NCBI GenBank assembly: GCA_964524835.1
Contig: CAZGEG010000007.1
Span: 62,001 to 126,000, forward strand
Reading direction: 5' to 3'
Source of the DNA: JACRCG01 sp964524835
Lineage (GTDB): Bacteria; Desulfobacterota; Desulfuromonadia; Geobacterales; Pseudopelobacteraceae
Length of the DNA: 64,000 nucleotides
This document shows positions 29,031 to 36,971 of this stretch, piece after piece (within the stretch, counting starts at the first letter, position 1; each line of letters begins with the position of its first letter). The notes under the pieces were generated by a model, which was not told where the DNA came from, did no database searches, and worked only from the letters and a program-made list of their open reading frames with translations. The position numbers were made by a program, and so were the translations under genes.

Positions 29031-29184
29031 GGGAATATTTTCCTCTTGGTGCGTCAACTCACATATCCGTATCTATTCAGGATCAGGGTGGAGTGGCCGG
29101 CTTGAAGCTGCTTTCTTTTTTTTGCCGTTCTGGTATGATAGCGAACGTTTCAGTATCCTGACATCTTTACCAGGGGGAATAACC

Positions 29185-29373
29185 ATGACAACCAATCCTG
29201 CATGCCGCTGCGGCGCCGATCACCATGGCCATCTCTGTATGCTGAAGAGTAACGGGTTGTATGATGAAATCGCGAAGGTTAGCAGCGACCCGAAGTTCTA
29301 CTGCTTCACCTGCGGCGGTGAAGCCAACTGCCCTGAAAATCTGTGTGAACCGGCCCCGATCGTAGAGACGTAG
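29185..29373 (+). CDS. 62-residue cysteine-rich protein
   Basis: Small protein with seven cysteines, starting MTTNPACRCGADHHG. The pairs CRC, CFTC and the spaced CPENLC, with nearby histidines, suggest a metal-binding or redox-active fold. An AGGGGGAATAACC ribosome site precedes the ATG and a possible -10 TATGAT lies at 29134-29139. A terminator overlaps its stop codon, so it is a single-gene transcript. Function unknown. Confidence 0.75.
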   Translation: MTTNPACRCGADHHGHLCMLKSNGLYDEIAKVSSDPKFYCFTCGGEANCPENLCEPAPIVET

Positions 29374-29394
29374 TATCCTGCGTCTCTACAGTTT
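29362..29394 (+). terminator. terminator overlapping the stop of the Cys-rich gene
   Basis: GTAGAGACG (29362-29370) pairs perfectly with CGTCTCTAC (29381-29389), followed by AGTTTTG. The stop codon TAG lies in the loop. It separates this gene from the convergent HDOD gene. Confidence 0.7.
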
Positions 29395-29398
29395 TGCA

Positions 29399-30244
29399 TC
29401 ACTCCTCCAGCGTAGCGTCCCTGGAATCCTCCAGCATCGCCTCTAATTCGACTATCTGGGTATCGGTTATGTCCAGGACTTCAGCTTCCTTCGTGCTTAT
29501 CAGGACGATATCCGGCTCGTGAATCAGGCCGAGCCCGATCCGGTGGCAGGTCATGTTGACAAAGCGCACGATCGCCAGCATCTTGTTGACGGTGTCCCAT
29601 TCTTCGGCGTGATGATCGCGGATAACGTCGCAGTACATCGCCGGAAAATTCCAGTGCTGCATCATGCGATATCCCTGTTCGACATGCATCACCTCAAATA
29701 TTTCCAGAATCAGCTCATCATCGAAGAGAGAATTGATCACCCCCGCTACCACCAGCCGTTCAACTGATTTTAGCAGATAAAGCTTACCGACATCATGCAG
29801 AAGCGCCGCCAGATAGGTTTCATCAGCCACTCCGCGCATGCCGCAGGAATGGGCCAGCCAGCGAGCCCCGAGAGCGCAGCCGTGACTGTGCAGCCACAGT
29901 TCTTTCATATAGTGATCAAGCGCCGGATTACTGGATGAGTGTGCTGACGCCTGAGATGCGGCAATCACCAGGTTGATGACCTGCTGGGCTCCGAGCCGGA
30001 TGACCGCTTCCTTGATCGTGGCTACTTTGGTGCGCCCCATATACATCGGAGAGTTGGCAATTTTAAGCATCTGGCTGGCCAGCGACATATCCTCATTGGC
30101 TACCTGAGAGACCTCGTCAACCGTAAAATCATAGTTCGAAAGCATTCTTTGCAGCTTCAGCGCCACAGGATGAAAGATCGGCAGTTCAATCGGCTGCGAA
30201 GCGAGCAGCCTGCGTACGGTTTCCGGAATAGATGCTGTCGTCAT
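29399..30244 (-). CDS. HDOD domain signalling protein
   Basis: 281 residues forming one HDOD domain, the non-catalytic relative of HD phosphohydrolases found in bacterial signalling. Visible are FHPVALKLQRMLSN, the helix-rich core (DMSLASQMLKIANSPMYMG), LHDVGKLYLL, and DVIRDHHAEEW. An AAGGAG site six bases before the ATG fixes the start at MTTASIPET. It is convergent with the Cys-rich gene. Specific targets cannot be named. Confidence 0.88.
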   Translation of the reverse strand: MTTASIPETVRRLLASQPIELPIFHPVALKLQRMLSNYDFTVDEVSQVANEDMSLASQMLKIANSPMYMGRTKVATIKEAVIRLGAQQVINLVIAASQASAHSSSNPALDHYMKELWLHSHGCALGARWLAHSCGMRGVADETYLAALLHDVGKLYLLKSVERLVVAGVINSLFDDELILEIFEVMHVEQGYRMMQHWNFPAMYCDVIRDHHAEEWDTVNKMLAIVRFVNMTCHRIGLGLIHEPDIVLISTKEAEVLDITDTQIVELEAMLEDSRDATLEE

Positions 30245-30323
30245 GACGTTCTCCTTGGCCAACATAGCTGGGTAACAACGGCGGCGCTACAACCTCATCA
30301 GCGTGTGGCTGATCATATGTGAC

Positions 30324-30725
30324 CTAACATCCGCAACCGCAGTTATGACACACTTTTCTGAATTCGCTTGAGGGGGCGATAGTTTCCGGCGCAAACGCCA
30401 CACGCCTGACAGCCGTGGCGATATCCTCCATAATATCCAGGCAACGGCTGACCCCGATAATATGGCCTACGCATTGATTGCTGTGCCCGTCCTGCGGGGA
30501 AGAGATTTTCACCACATTCAACAGGTCGGCATAACTGTTGATCGGGATGGTCGTATCCCGATCGCGCTCAACAGTCAAATGCACTCCCAGGCGCTTCATC
30601 TCCGTCGTTATACCAGACAGAAAATCCAGAAATGGCTGGCCGTCAAAATCAACGTACCAATCTTTTCGAAGGTGATTCTGCCCATGAATCGTGATGACCA
30701 GCTGTTTTGTTTTTTTACACGCCAT
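30324..30725 (-). CDS. protein of unknown function with Cys-rich C-terminus
   Basis: 133 residues, not recognised. The N-terminal 100 residues look like a small mixed alpha/beta domain (KTKQLVITIHGQNHLRKDWY onward). The end, VCHNCGCGC, has four cysteines within eight residues, a likely metal site or processed tail. GGAGTGACC precedes the ATG. It is 23 bases downstream of the next unknown gene and probably cotranscribed with it. Confidence 0.65.
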   Translation of the reverse strand: MACKKTKQLVITIHGQNHLRKDWYVDFDGQPFLDFLSGITTEMKRLGVHLTVERDRDTTIPINSYADLLNVVKISSPQDGHSNQCVGHIIGVSRCLDIMEDIATAVRRVAFAPETIAPSSEFRKVCHNCGCGC

Positions 30726-30748
30726 GTCAGGTCACTCCGTAGCGGAAA

Positions 30749-31246
30749 TCACGGTACTGCCGGACACTCGGCGTCCCATGCGGCAAACCCGGCGCCGGTC
30801 AGATTCAAAAATGAATCGATCCGCTGCCGGAAGAATTCATGCTGCCCGGCCTCCTCCAGGAGAAAAGAGAGCTCGTCTGCGGAAATGAGATGCCGTCGGT
30901 GCAGAAACCGGTACAGTTCGGATAAAGCCTTCAGATTGCGCTCCAGAGAGGCAAACTCCGGATCCAGCGTATGGGTGATGTACCAGGAACCGGCAAATTT
31001 GGTGACAATACCCGGCTGTGGGCGGACAATGTTCTGACGACCAAAGTCAATCAGGTAATCCCGCAGATAGAGGTCGGCAGCGAAGGCGAGTTCGGATGCC
31101 TGTTCAGCGGCCATCCCCTGCTGCTGGAGGAACAGGTAGAACTGCTTCAGAATCTGCTGGCAGCGTCCGTCCACCAACAGTTCCTCGTCTATGGTATCAA
31201 ACTCGAAATCATCATGCTCAAATTCAATTTCAGGGACGTGCGTCAT
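30749..31246 (-). CDS. protein of unknown function, acidic N-terminus
   Basis: 165 residues from MTHVPEIEF, not recognised. The first 25 residues are acidic (EFEHDDFEFDTIDEELL); the rest is predicted helical (ILKQFYLFLQQQGMAAEQAS, LYLRDYLIDFGRQN, LSELYRFLHRRHLISADEL). No signal peptide or membrane segment. ATG is preferred to an upstream TTG. A short two-gene unit with 30324-30725 is likely. Confidence 0.65.
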   Translation of the reverse strand: MTHVPEIEFEHDDFEFDTIDEELLVDGRCQQILKQFYLFLQQQGMAAEQASELAFAADLYLRDYLIDFGRQNIVRPQPGIVTKFAGSWYITHTLDPEFASLERNLKALSELYRFLHRRHLISADELSFLLEEAGQHEFFRQRIDSFLNLTGAGFAAWDAECPAVP

Positions 31247-31340
31247 AATTTTAGCGCTCTTTCTTCGCAAGGTGGCTTGTAAATTTCTGCCATAACTGCA
31301 GCTGTTGGATTAGTAAATGGAGTTATCTCTATAAATCTGG

Positions 31341-32441
31341 CTAAAGAGGATTTAGTTCCAGCAGTTCCTTGTGTACAAACCTGCCGTTTTTCTGAATCAG
31401 GAGGTCGTCGAACCATATTTCACCATCGGCAAGAATCCGCACCAGGTCCCAATGCACGGAGGAGCGGTTACCATTGTCACATTCATCGTACGCCTGACCC
31501 GGGGTGAAATGGATTGAGCCGAAGATTTTTTCATCAAAAAGAATATTGCGCATCGGCTGGCGGATACCCGGATTGACACCAATCGCAAATTCTCCGATGT
31601 AGCGGGCGCCTTCATCGGCATCCAGAATTTTGTTGAGGGCCTTGCTCATCCCCCCTTCAGCGGTGGCCTTGATGATTTTGCCGTCGGCAAACTCGAAGCG
31701 GACACCGTTATATTCCTTCCCCTGGTAGATACTCGGGCAGTTATAGCTGATGTGCCCCTGGACGGAGTTTTTGACCGGAGCGGTGAACACCTCTCCGTCC
31801 GGCATATTGAGGCGGCCATCGCATTTAATGCCGGGAAGGCCGTCAATGCTGAAACAAAGATCCGTATCGGGGGCCAGGATCCGCACTTTTTTGGTGCGAT
31901 CGATCAGTTTTTTCAGTTTTTCCTGCTTCCGTGACTCAGCCTTCCAGTCGATGCAGCAGGCAGAGAACAGATAATCCTCGTATTCGTCCAGACTCATCCG
32001 GGCTTCCTGGGCTGCGGCATGGGTCGGGTAGCGGGTCACGCACCAGCGTGTATGTTTGACCCGCTGGTCAACCAGAGGCCTGGTAAGCTTTGCATATGCA
32101 ACCACCGCTTCCTGGCGGGCATTGGCCATGACCATAGAATTGTTGCCGGCTGAAATACCGATATAGACCGTCACGGTTTTGTAAAAATCGAGTTTATGCT
32201 GCGGGAAATGGTCAAGCTGCTGTTTGTTGGCGGTATTGTAGAAGAAACGATCGATTTCCGGCACGGAAAAGTTGTACTCTACGTAGGCGGCCCCGCGCCG
32301 GAGGCAGAGGGCATACAGCTCTTTGACAAGCGGCAGCGCCTCCAAACCGGCGGCGTTGATAAGCACGACGTCACCCTTTTTCACCCGGGTCGAGTAATCG
32401 ACCAATATCTCTGCAACCTGCCGGATTCGTGGATCTTTCAT
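31341..32441 (-). CDS. M29 family aminopeptidase (thermophilic/AmpS-type)
   Basis: 366-residue zinc aminopeptidase of family M29, releasing N-terminal residues from peptides in the cytoplasm. Family motifs: VDYSTRVKKGDVVLINAAGLEALPLV, YNFSVPEID, the glutamate/histidine metal region near the C-terminus (YIGEFAIGVNPGIR and SSVHWDLVRIL). AAAGG precedes the ATG. The gene is followed at 29 bases by the M50 protease upstream in the same direction, suggesting an operon. Confidence 0.88.
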   Translation of the reverse strand: MKDPRIRQVAEILVDYSTRVKKGDVVLINAAGLEALPLVKELYALCLRRGAAYVEYNFSVPEIDRFFYNTANKQQLDHFPQHKLDFYKTVTVYIGISAGNNSMVMANARQEAVVAYAKLTRPLVDQRVKHTRWCVTRYPTHAAAQEARMSLDEYEDYLFSACCIDWKAESRKQEKLKKLIDRTKKVRILAPDTDLCFSIDGLPGIKCDGRLNMPDGEVFTAPVKNSVQGHISYNCPSIYQGKEYNGVRFEFADGKIIKATAEGGMSKALNKILDADEGARYIGEFAIGVNPGIRQPMRNILFDEKIFGSIHFTPGQAYDECDNGNRSSVHWDLVRILADGEIWFDDLLIQKNGRFVHKELLELNPL

Positions 32442-32469
32442 CAGTAGCCTTTGTGAACGGTGGAATAAT

Positions 32470-33150
32470 TCAATGCATCATCAGCCTGGTGACGCCCAGG
32501 ACAAGTCCGCTTTGCGGTCCGGCCAGCAGCTGAACGCCAATCTTGAGAACCGGGGAAATAACATACGAAAACATGTTGGTGAAAAACACCAGCACGATGA
32601 TAATAATCATTCCGTACGGCTCAATGCGGGACCAGGCGGCGGCCTGCCGGTACGGCAGCAATCCGACTAAAACGCGGCCGCCATCAAGGGGGGGCACCGG
32701 AATCATGTTGAAGATGGCAAGGAGAAGATTTATGTAGACTGAAAAAGCCAGCATCAGAACTACCGGCTCCGACAGCATGGAGACAGGCGATCCTGGTGCG
32801 GCAGGATTACCGATCGCCACCAGCCCGCGTAACAGCAACGCCGAAACCGTTGCCAGGATGATATTGGTAATCGGCCCGGCAGCCGCCACCCAGATCATAT
32901 CGCGTTTGGGATTGCGGAGATTTTCAGAAACCACCGGCACCGGCTTGGCCCACCCTATGCCGATTAGAAAGATCATTATTGTACCGATAATATCGATATG
33001 TTTCAGCGGGTTAAGTGTCAGCCGTCCCAGCATCCTTGCCGTCGGATCGCCGAAACGCCAGGCGACATAGCCGTGGGAGACTTCGTGACACACAATTGCC
33101 AGCATACCGGGTACAAGCATTACCGAAATCTTGAGAAAGAAACTTTCCAT
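32470..33150 (-). CDS. site-2 protease family (M50) membrane metalloprotease
   Basis: 226 residues with about five membrane helices. The zinc motif HEVSH lies at about residues 22-26 inside the second hydrophobic stretch (LAIVCHEVSHGYVAWRFGD), and the third ligand region NMIPVPPLDGGRVL (NxxPxPxLDGG) near residue 165 is characteristic of the compact S2P subgroup. S2P enzymes cut proteins within the membrane, often in stress signalling; the substrate is unknown. AAAGGA precedes the ATG. Confidence 0.9.
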   Translation of the reverse strand: MESFFLKISVMLVPGMLAIVCHEVSHGYVAWRFGDPTARMLGRLTLNPLKHIDIIGTIMIFLIGIGWAKPVPVVSENLRNPKRDMIWVAAAGPITNIILATVSALLLRGLVAIGNPAAPGSPVSMLSEPVVLMLAFSVYINLLLAIFNMIPVPPLDGGRVLVGLLPYRQAAAWSRIEPYGMIIIIVLVFFTNMFSYVISPVLKIGVQLLAGPQSGLVLGVTRLMMH

Positions 33151-33238
33151 CTAAGGGTCCTTTGAGCTGTATAAATCTGCAACACTTCTAGCAGAGTGGC
33201 CACGTAAAGTCAATTGCAAGGCGTCCTCTAAAACGCAG

Positions 33239-33263
33239 AAAAGGCGAGGTTTCCCCCGCCTTT
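33239..33263 (-). terminator. terminator of the glnB-glnA operon
   Basis: On the minus strand AAAGGCG pairs with CGCCTTT around a GGGGAAACCT loop, followed by a short T-run, 28 bases after the glnA stop. Confidence 0.8.
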
Positions 33264-33290
33264 CATGACTGCATGCAGTTCAGATTCTAA

Positions 33291-34703
33291 TTAAATGTCG
33301 TAATACAGTTCAAACTCGAGAGGCACCGGACGCATACGGATAGGATTTACTTCTGCCTCGGTTTTGTACTCGATCCACTTCTCGATGACGTCAGGGGTAA
33401 ATACGTCACCCTTCAGCAGGAACTCGTGGTCCTCCTTGAGACACTGCAGCGCTTCTTCGAGAGTACCAGGAGCTGAGGGGATATCTTTCAGCTCTTCCGG
33501 GGAAAGACCGTAAATATCCTTGTCCAGGGGCTGGCCCGGATCGATCTTGTTTTCGATGCCGTCGAGACCTGCCATCAGCATGGCGGCAAAGGCCAGGTAG
33601 CCGTTGCATGAAGGGTCCGGAGTACGGTATTCGACACGTTTGGCCTTCGGATTGGTGGACATCATCGGGATACGGAGTGAAGCGGAACGGTTACGGCTTG
33701 AATACGCCATATTTACCGGAGCTTCGAAACCGGGCACCAGTCGCTTGTACGAGTTGGTGGTCGGATTGGTGATGGCGCAGAGTGCCTTGGCGTGCTTGAT
33801 GATGCCGCCGATGTACCAGAGCGCCATCTGGGACAGCCCGCCGTATTTGTCGCCGGCGAAGAGGTTCTGTCCGTCTCTCCAGATCGACATGTGGCAGTGC
33901 ATCCCCGAGCCGTTGTCGCCGTAAAGCGGCTTGGGCATGAATGTTACCGTTTTGCCGTTGCGGTAGGCCACGTTCTTGATGACATATTTGAACCACTGCA
34001 GCTGGTCGGCCATATCGACCAGCGACGAAAAGCGCATGTCGATTTCGGCCTGGCCGCCGGTAGCGACTTCATGATGCTGGCACTCTACACGGATTCCGAC
34101 ACTCTGAAGCACTTCAACCATCTCGTTGCGCAGGTCATTCTGGGAATCAACCGGCGAGCAGGGGAAGTAGCCTTCTTTGTGGCGCGGTTTGTAGCCAAGG
34201 TTCGGGAACTCTTCACGACCGGTATTCCAGGCGCCTTCGGAGGAGTCAACGGCAAAAAAGGACTGGTTGGCTGTCGAAGAATAACGGACGTCGTCGAAGA
34301 TGAAAAACTCGGCTTCGGGACCGAAGAAAGCGGTATCGCCGATGCCGGTGGACTTCAGATACATTTCAGCTTTTTTTGCGATGTTACGCGGATCGCGGGT
34401 GTAGTCTTCCTTGGTGATCGGATCGAAAATGTCGCAAATGATCGACATCGTCGGAACCTTGACAAAAGGGTCCATTTTAGCGGTGGTGGGATCGGGAAGC
34501 AGGATCATGTCGGAGGCATGAATAGGCTGCCAGCCGCGGATTGATGAGCCGTCAAAGCCCTGCCCCTCTTCAAAGGTATCTTCACCGAATTCCGTAATCG
34601 GCACTGAAACGTGCTGCCAGGTGCCAATAAAATCCATGAATTTGTAATCAACCATCTTCGCGCCATTTTCTTTGGCAAATTCCACTACTTGCTTTGGGGT
34701 CAT
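33291..34703 (-). CDS. glnA: glutamine synthetase type I
   Basis: Makes glutamine from glutamate, ammonia and ATP, the main entry of nitrogen at low ammonium. The 470-residue protein has the beta-grasp domain with DGSSIRGWQ, the catalytic domain with HCHMSIWRDGQNLF and ITNPTTNSYKRLVPGFEAPV, and the C-terminal adenylylation loop DKDIYGLSPEE with the target tyrosine. This is the GlnA type controlled by adenylylation. AAAGGAG precedes the ATG. It is 27 bases downstream of glnB and is transcribed from the sigma-54 promoter above it. Confidence 0.98.
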   Translation of the reverse strand: MTPKQVVEFAKENGAKMVDYKFMDFIGTWQHVSVPITEFGEDTFEEGQGFDGSSIRGWQPIHASDMILLPDPTTAKMDPFVKVPTMSIICDIFDPITKEDYTRDPRNIAKKAEMYLKSTGIGDTAFFGPEAEFFIFDDVRYSSTANQSFFAVDSSEGAWNTGREEFPNLGYKPRHKEGYFPCSPVDSQNDLRNEMVEVLQSVGIRVECQHHEVATGGQAEIDMRFSSLVDMADQLQWFKYVIKNVAYRNGKTVTFMPKPLYGDNGSGMHCHMSIWRDGQNLFAGDKYGGLSQMALWYIGGIIKHAKALCAITNPTTNSYKRLVPGFEAPVNMAYSSRNRSASLRIPMMSTNPKAKRVEYRTPDPSCNGYLAFAAMLMAGLDGIENKIDPGQPLDKDIYGLSPEELKDIPSAPGTLEEALQCLKEDHEFLLKGDVFTPDVIEKWIEYKTEAEVNPIRMRPVPLEFELYYDI

Positions 34704-34730
34704 CTGTTGCTCCTTTCGGTATTTGTTTTG

Positions 34731-35069
34731 TTACAGTGCATCTTCTCCGGTTTCCCCGGTTCTGATGCGAATTACTTCCTCCACGTTGGTAACAAATATT
34801 TTTCCATCACCGATCCGGCCGGTTTTGGCAGATTTTTCGATCGCTTCGACCACCTGCGGAAGAATCGAGTCCGCGACAATGATCTCTATCTTGATTTTGG
34901 GGATAAAATCAACCACATATTCCGCCCCCCTGTACAACTCCGTGTGACCTTTCTGACGTCCGAAACCCTTTACTTCGCTTATAGTTATACCCTGAATGCC
35001 GATTTCGTTAAGAGACTCTTTAACTTCATCCAGCTTGAACGGCTTTATAATCGCTTCAACTTTTTTCAC
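34731..35069 (-). CDS. glnB: nitrogen regulatory protein PII
   Basis: 112-residue trimeric signal protein that senses 2-oxoglutarate and ATP/ADP and controls glutamine synthetase and nitrogen gene expression. MKKVEAIIKPFKLDEV, the T-loop HTELYRGAEYVVDF with the uridylylation tyrosine Y51, and the B-loop KTGRIGDGKIFV are all intact. Cotranscribed with glnA. A sigma-54 promoter lies about 90 bases upstream. Confidence 0.98.
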   Translation of the reverse strand: MKKVEAIIKPFKLDEVKESLNEIGIQGITISEVKGFGRQKGHTELYRGAEYVVDFIPKIKIEIIVADSILPQVVEAIEKSAKTGRIGDGKIFVTNVEEVIRIRTGETGEDAL

Positions 35070-35159
35070 GATAGTACCCTCCCGTTACGTGAGATTTTAT
35101 GAAAGCAGTGACAACTTGTTTTAGAGATCGGCTCGGCAAATACGCCTCGCTGCCTCAAA

Positions 35160-35175
35160 AGCAAGCTCCTTGCCA
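35160..35175 (-). promoter_or_regulatory. sigma-54 promoter of glnB-glnA
   Basis: On the minus strand TGGCAAGGAGCTTGCT: GG and GC separated by exactly ten bases, with TGGCA at -24 and TTGCT at -12, nearly the full consensus. Transcription would begin near 35149, about 80 bases before glnB. Nitrogen-responsive sigma-54 control of glnB/glnA is well established in proteobacteria. The rest of the 35070-35324 gap shows no gene. Confidence 0.85.
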
Positions 35176-35324
35176 ATTTTTCATCTAAATATTATGACCG
35201 CATATTTGAATAGTTAGAAAAAATCGCCAACCTTTGCGGCATGAGCGGCCGCCACACATGCCCAACAAACAGTCACCGGCAGCACGGGCCTGCACATAAT
35301 ACAAGCACCGGACGCGGTCATTTC

Positions 35325-35990
35325 TCAGAGATTTATATCCTTGAGTTCCTTGATTATCTCAACCTGGCGCTGGTTGATGTAATACGCAATCTGCTGCTGA
35401 GAATGTTTTTCGGCATGAAATTCAATAAAGCAGGTGTACGGGGCGCTCGTCCCAAGGACTTTGACAATAGTTGCACGCATGCCCACCTCTAGCCTGGAAC
35501 CACCATTAAGATCGGGCAGCTTCAAAAAGATGTTTATGTCAAGACCTGGCTCCAAAAGATCGGATGACATGGTGCTGACGGCGGCGCCACCCAGGGAGAG
35601 ATCCTTGACATTGCCTTTGAGGATATCTCCCTCGAAAACCAGTTCCGCTTCAACCGGATTGTCAAGCAGGACCCGCACGAACCGTCTCATGTCCGAACGG
35701 ATCAAGGCATAACCGAAATTGCAGAGAATAACCCGTTTTTTTGCGGCACTCACATAAAAGGCTTCACCGATCATATCTTCCGCAAAAGGGCTCTGGGGAT
35801 GGGAATAAACGAGCGTTTTTTTCTCTATGTTGATTATTTTGGCCTGATACTCATGAACGGAAAACTCGGCCATTTCGTTTTCAATATTCAACAGGGTTGC
35901 ATCATACGAAACGGGGATCTCTTTATAATAGTTCAAAAACGAGAAGGTCCGGCCGATCATTCCCTGCAGAAACTGGAGAATAACCAGCAT
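35325..35990 (-). CDS. PilZ domain protein (c-di-GMP receptor type)
   Basis: 221 residues from the chosen ATG (MLVILQFLQGMIG). An N-terminal YcgR-like beta domain (about 30-105) is followed by a PilZ domain with the c-di-GMP switch RRFVR and the second motif DLSLGGAAV, 30 residues later, both intact. PilZ proteins change motility, secretion or polysaccharide production on binding c-di-GMP. The frame extends upstream to a TTG at 36071, but that would leave only 18 bases to the divergent M23 gene; GGGAA precedes the chosen ATG. Confidence 0.8.
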   Translation of the reverse strand: MLVILQFLQGMIGRTFSFLNYYKEIPVSYDATLLNIENEMAEFSVHEYQAKIINIEKKTLVYSHPQSPFAEDMIGEAFYVSAAKKRVILCNFGYALIRSDMRRFVRVLLDNPVEAELVFEGDILKGNVKDLSLGGAAVSTMSSDLLEPGLDINIFLKLPDLNGGSRLEVGMRATIVKVLGTSAPYTCFIEFHAEKHSQQQIAYYINQRQVEIIKELKDINL

Positions 35991-36089
35991 ATCTTCCCGT
36001 TCAGTTCCCCGCACGGCTTTGTCGTAATATTGAAACACCCAAGGCACCCCTGTAGATGATGAATTGAACAATTTTTCAAAATAGGCTAT

Positions 36090-36971
36090 ATGTGGAGAAT
36101 GAATTTAACTATCAGAAAATGTGGCGCACGACAAGCACAATTGACACCCGCCGCCAAACGTCCTCATCAGCTTCGAATCGGCCTTGGCTCGTTGCCTCTG
36201 CTGTCTCTAACCCTTCTGTTCTGCCTCTCCGGCTCATTTGCCGATGCGGATATCTACCGTTTTGTCACTATCGACGGCGTTGAAACGTTTACCGATGCAC
36301 CAAGCAACAAGAGCGCCACGGTGGTCATCAAAGACCGCGCGGCTCCCGCATCCAGGCAGCGAAAAACATCGAAGAAGCAGAAAACCCATGACATCTCGCT
36401 CGATGAAATAGTCCAAAAAGCGGTTGCCGCTTCGCTCAACCCGCAACAGTCCGACCAGTTCAGCTTTGAAGCCAACCTGCCGACGGTCGGCGGCACGATA
36501 ACTTCGCGGGTCGGAATGAGAATCGACCCGATCGACGGAATCTGGCGCCAGCACAACGGGATTGATATAGCAATTCCTTCCGGCACCCCGGTCAGGTCGG
36601 TTGCACCCGGAATTGTTGTCTACAGCGGGAGCCGTTCCGGGTACGGGAACACCGTCGTTGTTGAGCATGACAACGGAATCATCACCCTTTACGCGCACAA
36701 CAGCCGGCTCCTGGTAGCAGACGGACAGCCGGTAACCTCCGAGAGCATCCTGGCGTATTCCGGTTCAACCGGCAGGTCAACCGGTCCGCACCTCCATTTC
36801 GAAGCCTGGCAGTCCGGGACGAATGTCACCATGGCCTTTCTTCCCGACAGCGGCATAACCTTGCCGAGATCAACGCTGCTCGCCAGCAGTCAACGGGCGC
36901 CCCGTTTCCGGAGTGAAACGCTGTCCGACGGCTCGATCCTGTTTACCAACATCCCCTCGTCAACGCCCTGA
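36090..36971 (+). CDS. M23 family peptidase with N-terminal DUF4124-like segment
   Basis: 293 residues: signal peptide or membrane anchor (about 30-52, LPLLSLTLLFCLSG), then a short DUF4124-type stretch (IYRFVTIDGVETFTDAP), a basic linker (about 85-105) and the LytM domain (about 135-250) with HNGIDIA, YAHNSRLL and GPHLHFE, which supply the zinc ligands. It probably cuts peptidoglycan cross-links in the periplasm. A start at 36099 is possible. Its stop overlaps the next ATG as TGATG. Confidence 0.88.
   Translation: MWRMNLTIRKCGARQAQLTPAAKRPHQLRIGLGSLPLLSLTLLFCLSGSFADADIYRFVTIDGVETFTDAPSNKSATVVIKDRAAPASRQRKTSKKQKTHDISLDEIVQKAVAASLNPQQSDQFSFEANLPTVGGTITSRVGMRIDPIDGIWRQHNGIDIAIPSGTPVRSVAPGIVVYSGSRSGYGNTVVVEHDNGIITLYAHNSRLLVADGQPVTSESILAYSGSTGRSTGPHLHFEAWQSGTNVTMAFLPDSGITLPRSTLLASSQRAPRFRSETLSDGSILFTNIPSSTP

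Noticed and set aside
29094..29109. Possible sigma-54 site TGGCCGGCTTGAAGCT before the Cys-rich gene
   Set aside because: GG-N10-GC is met, but -24 and -12 contexts (GGCC, AAGCT) are poor and a TATGAT box lies closer to the gene.
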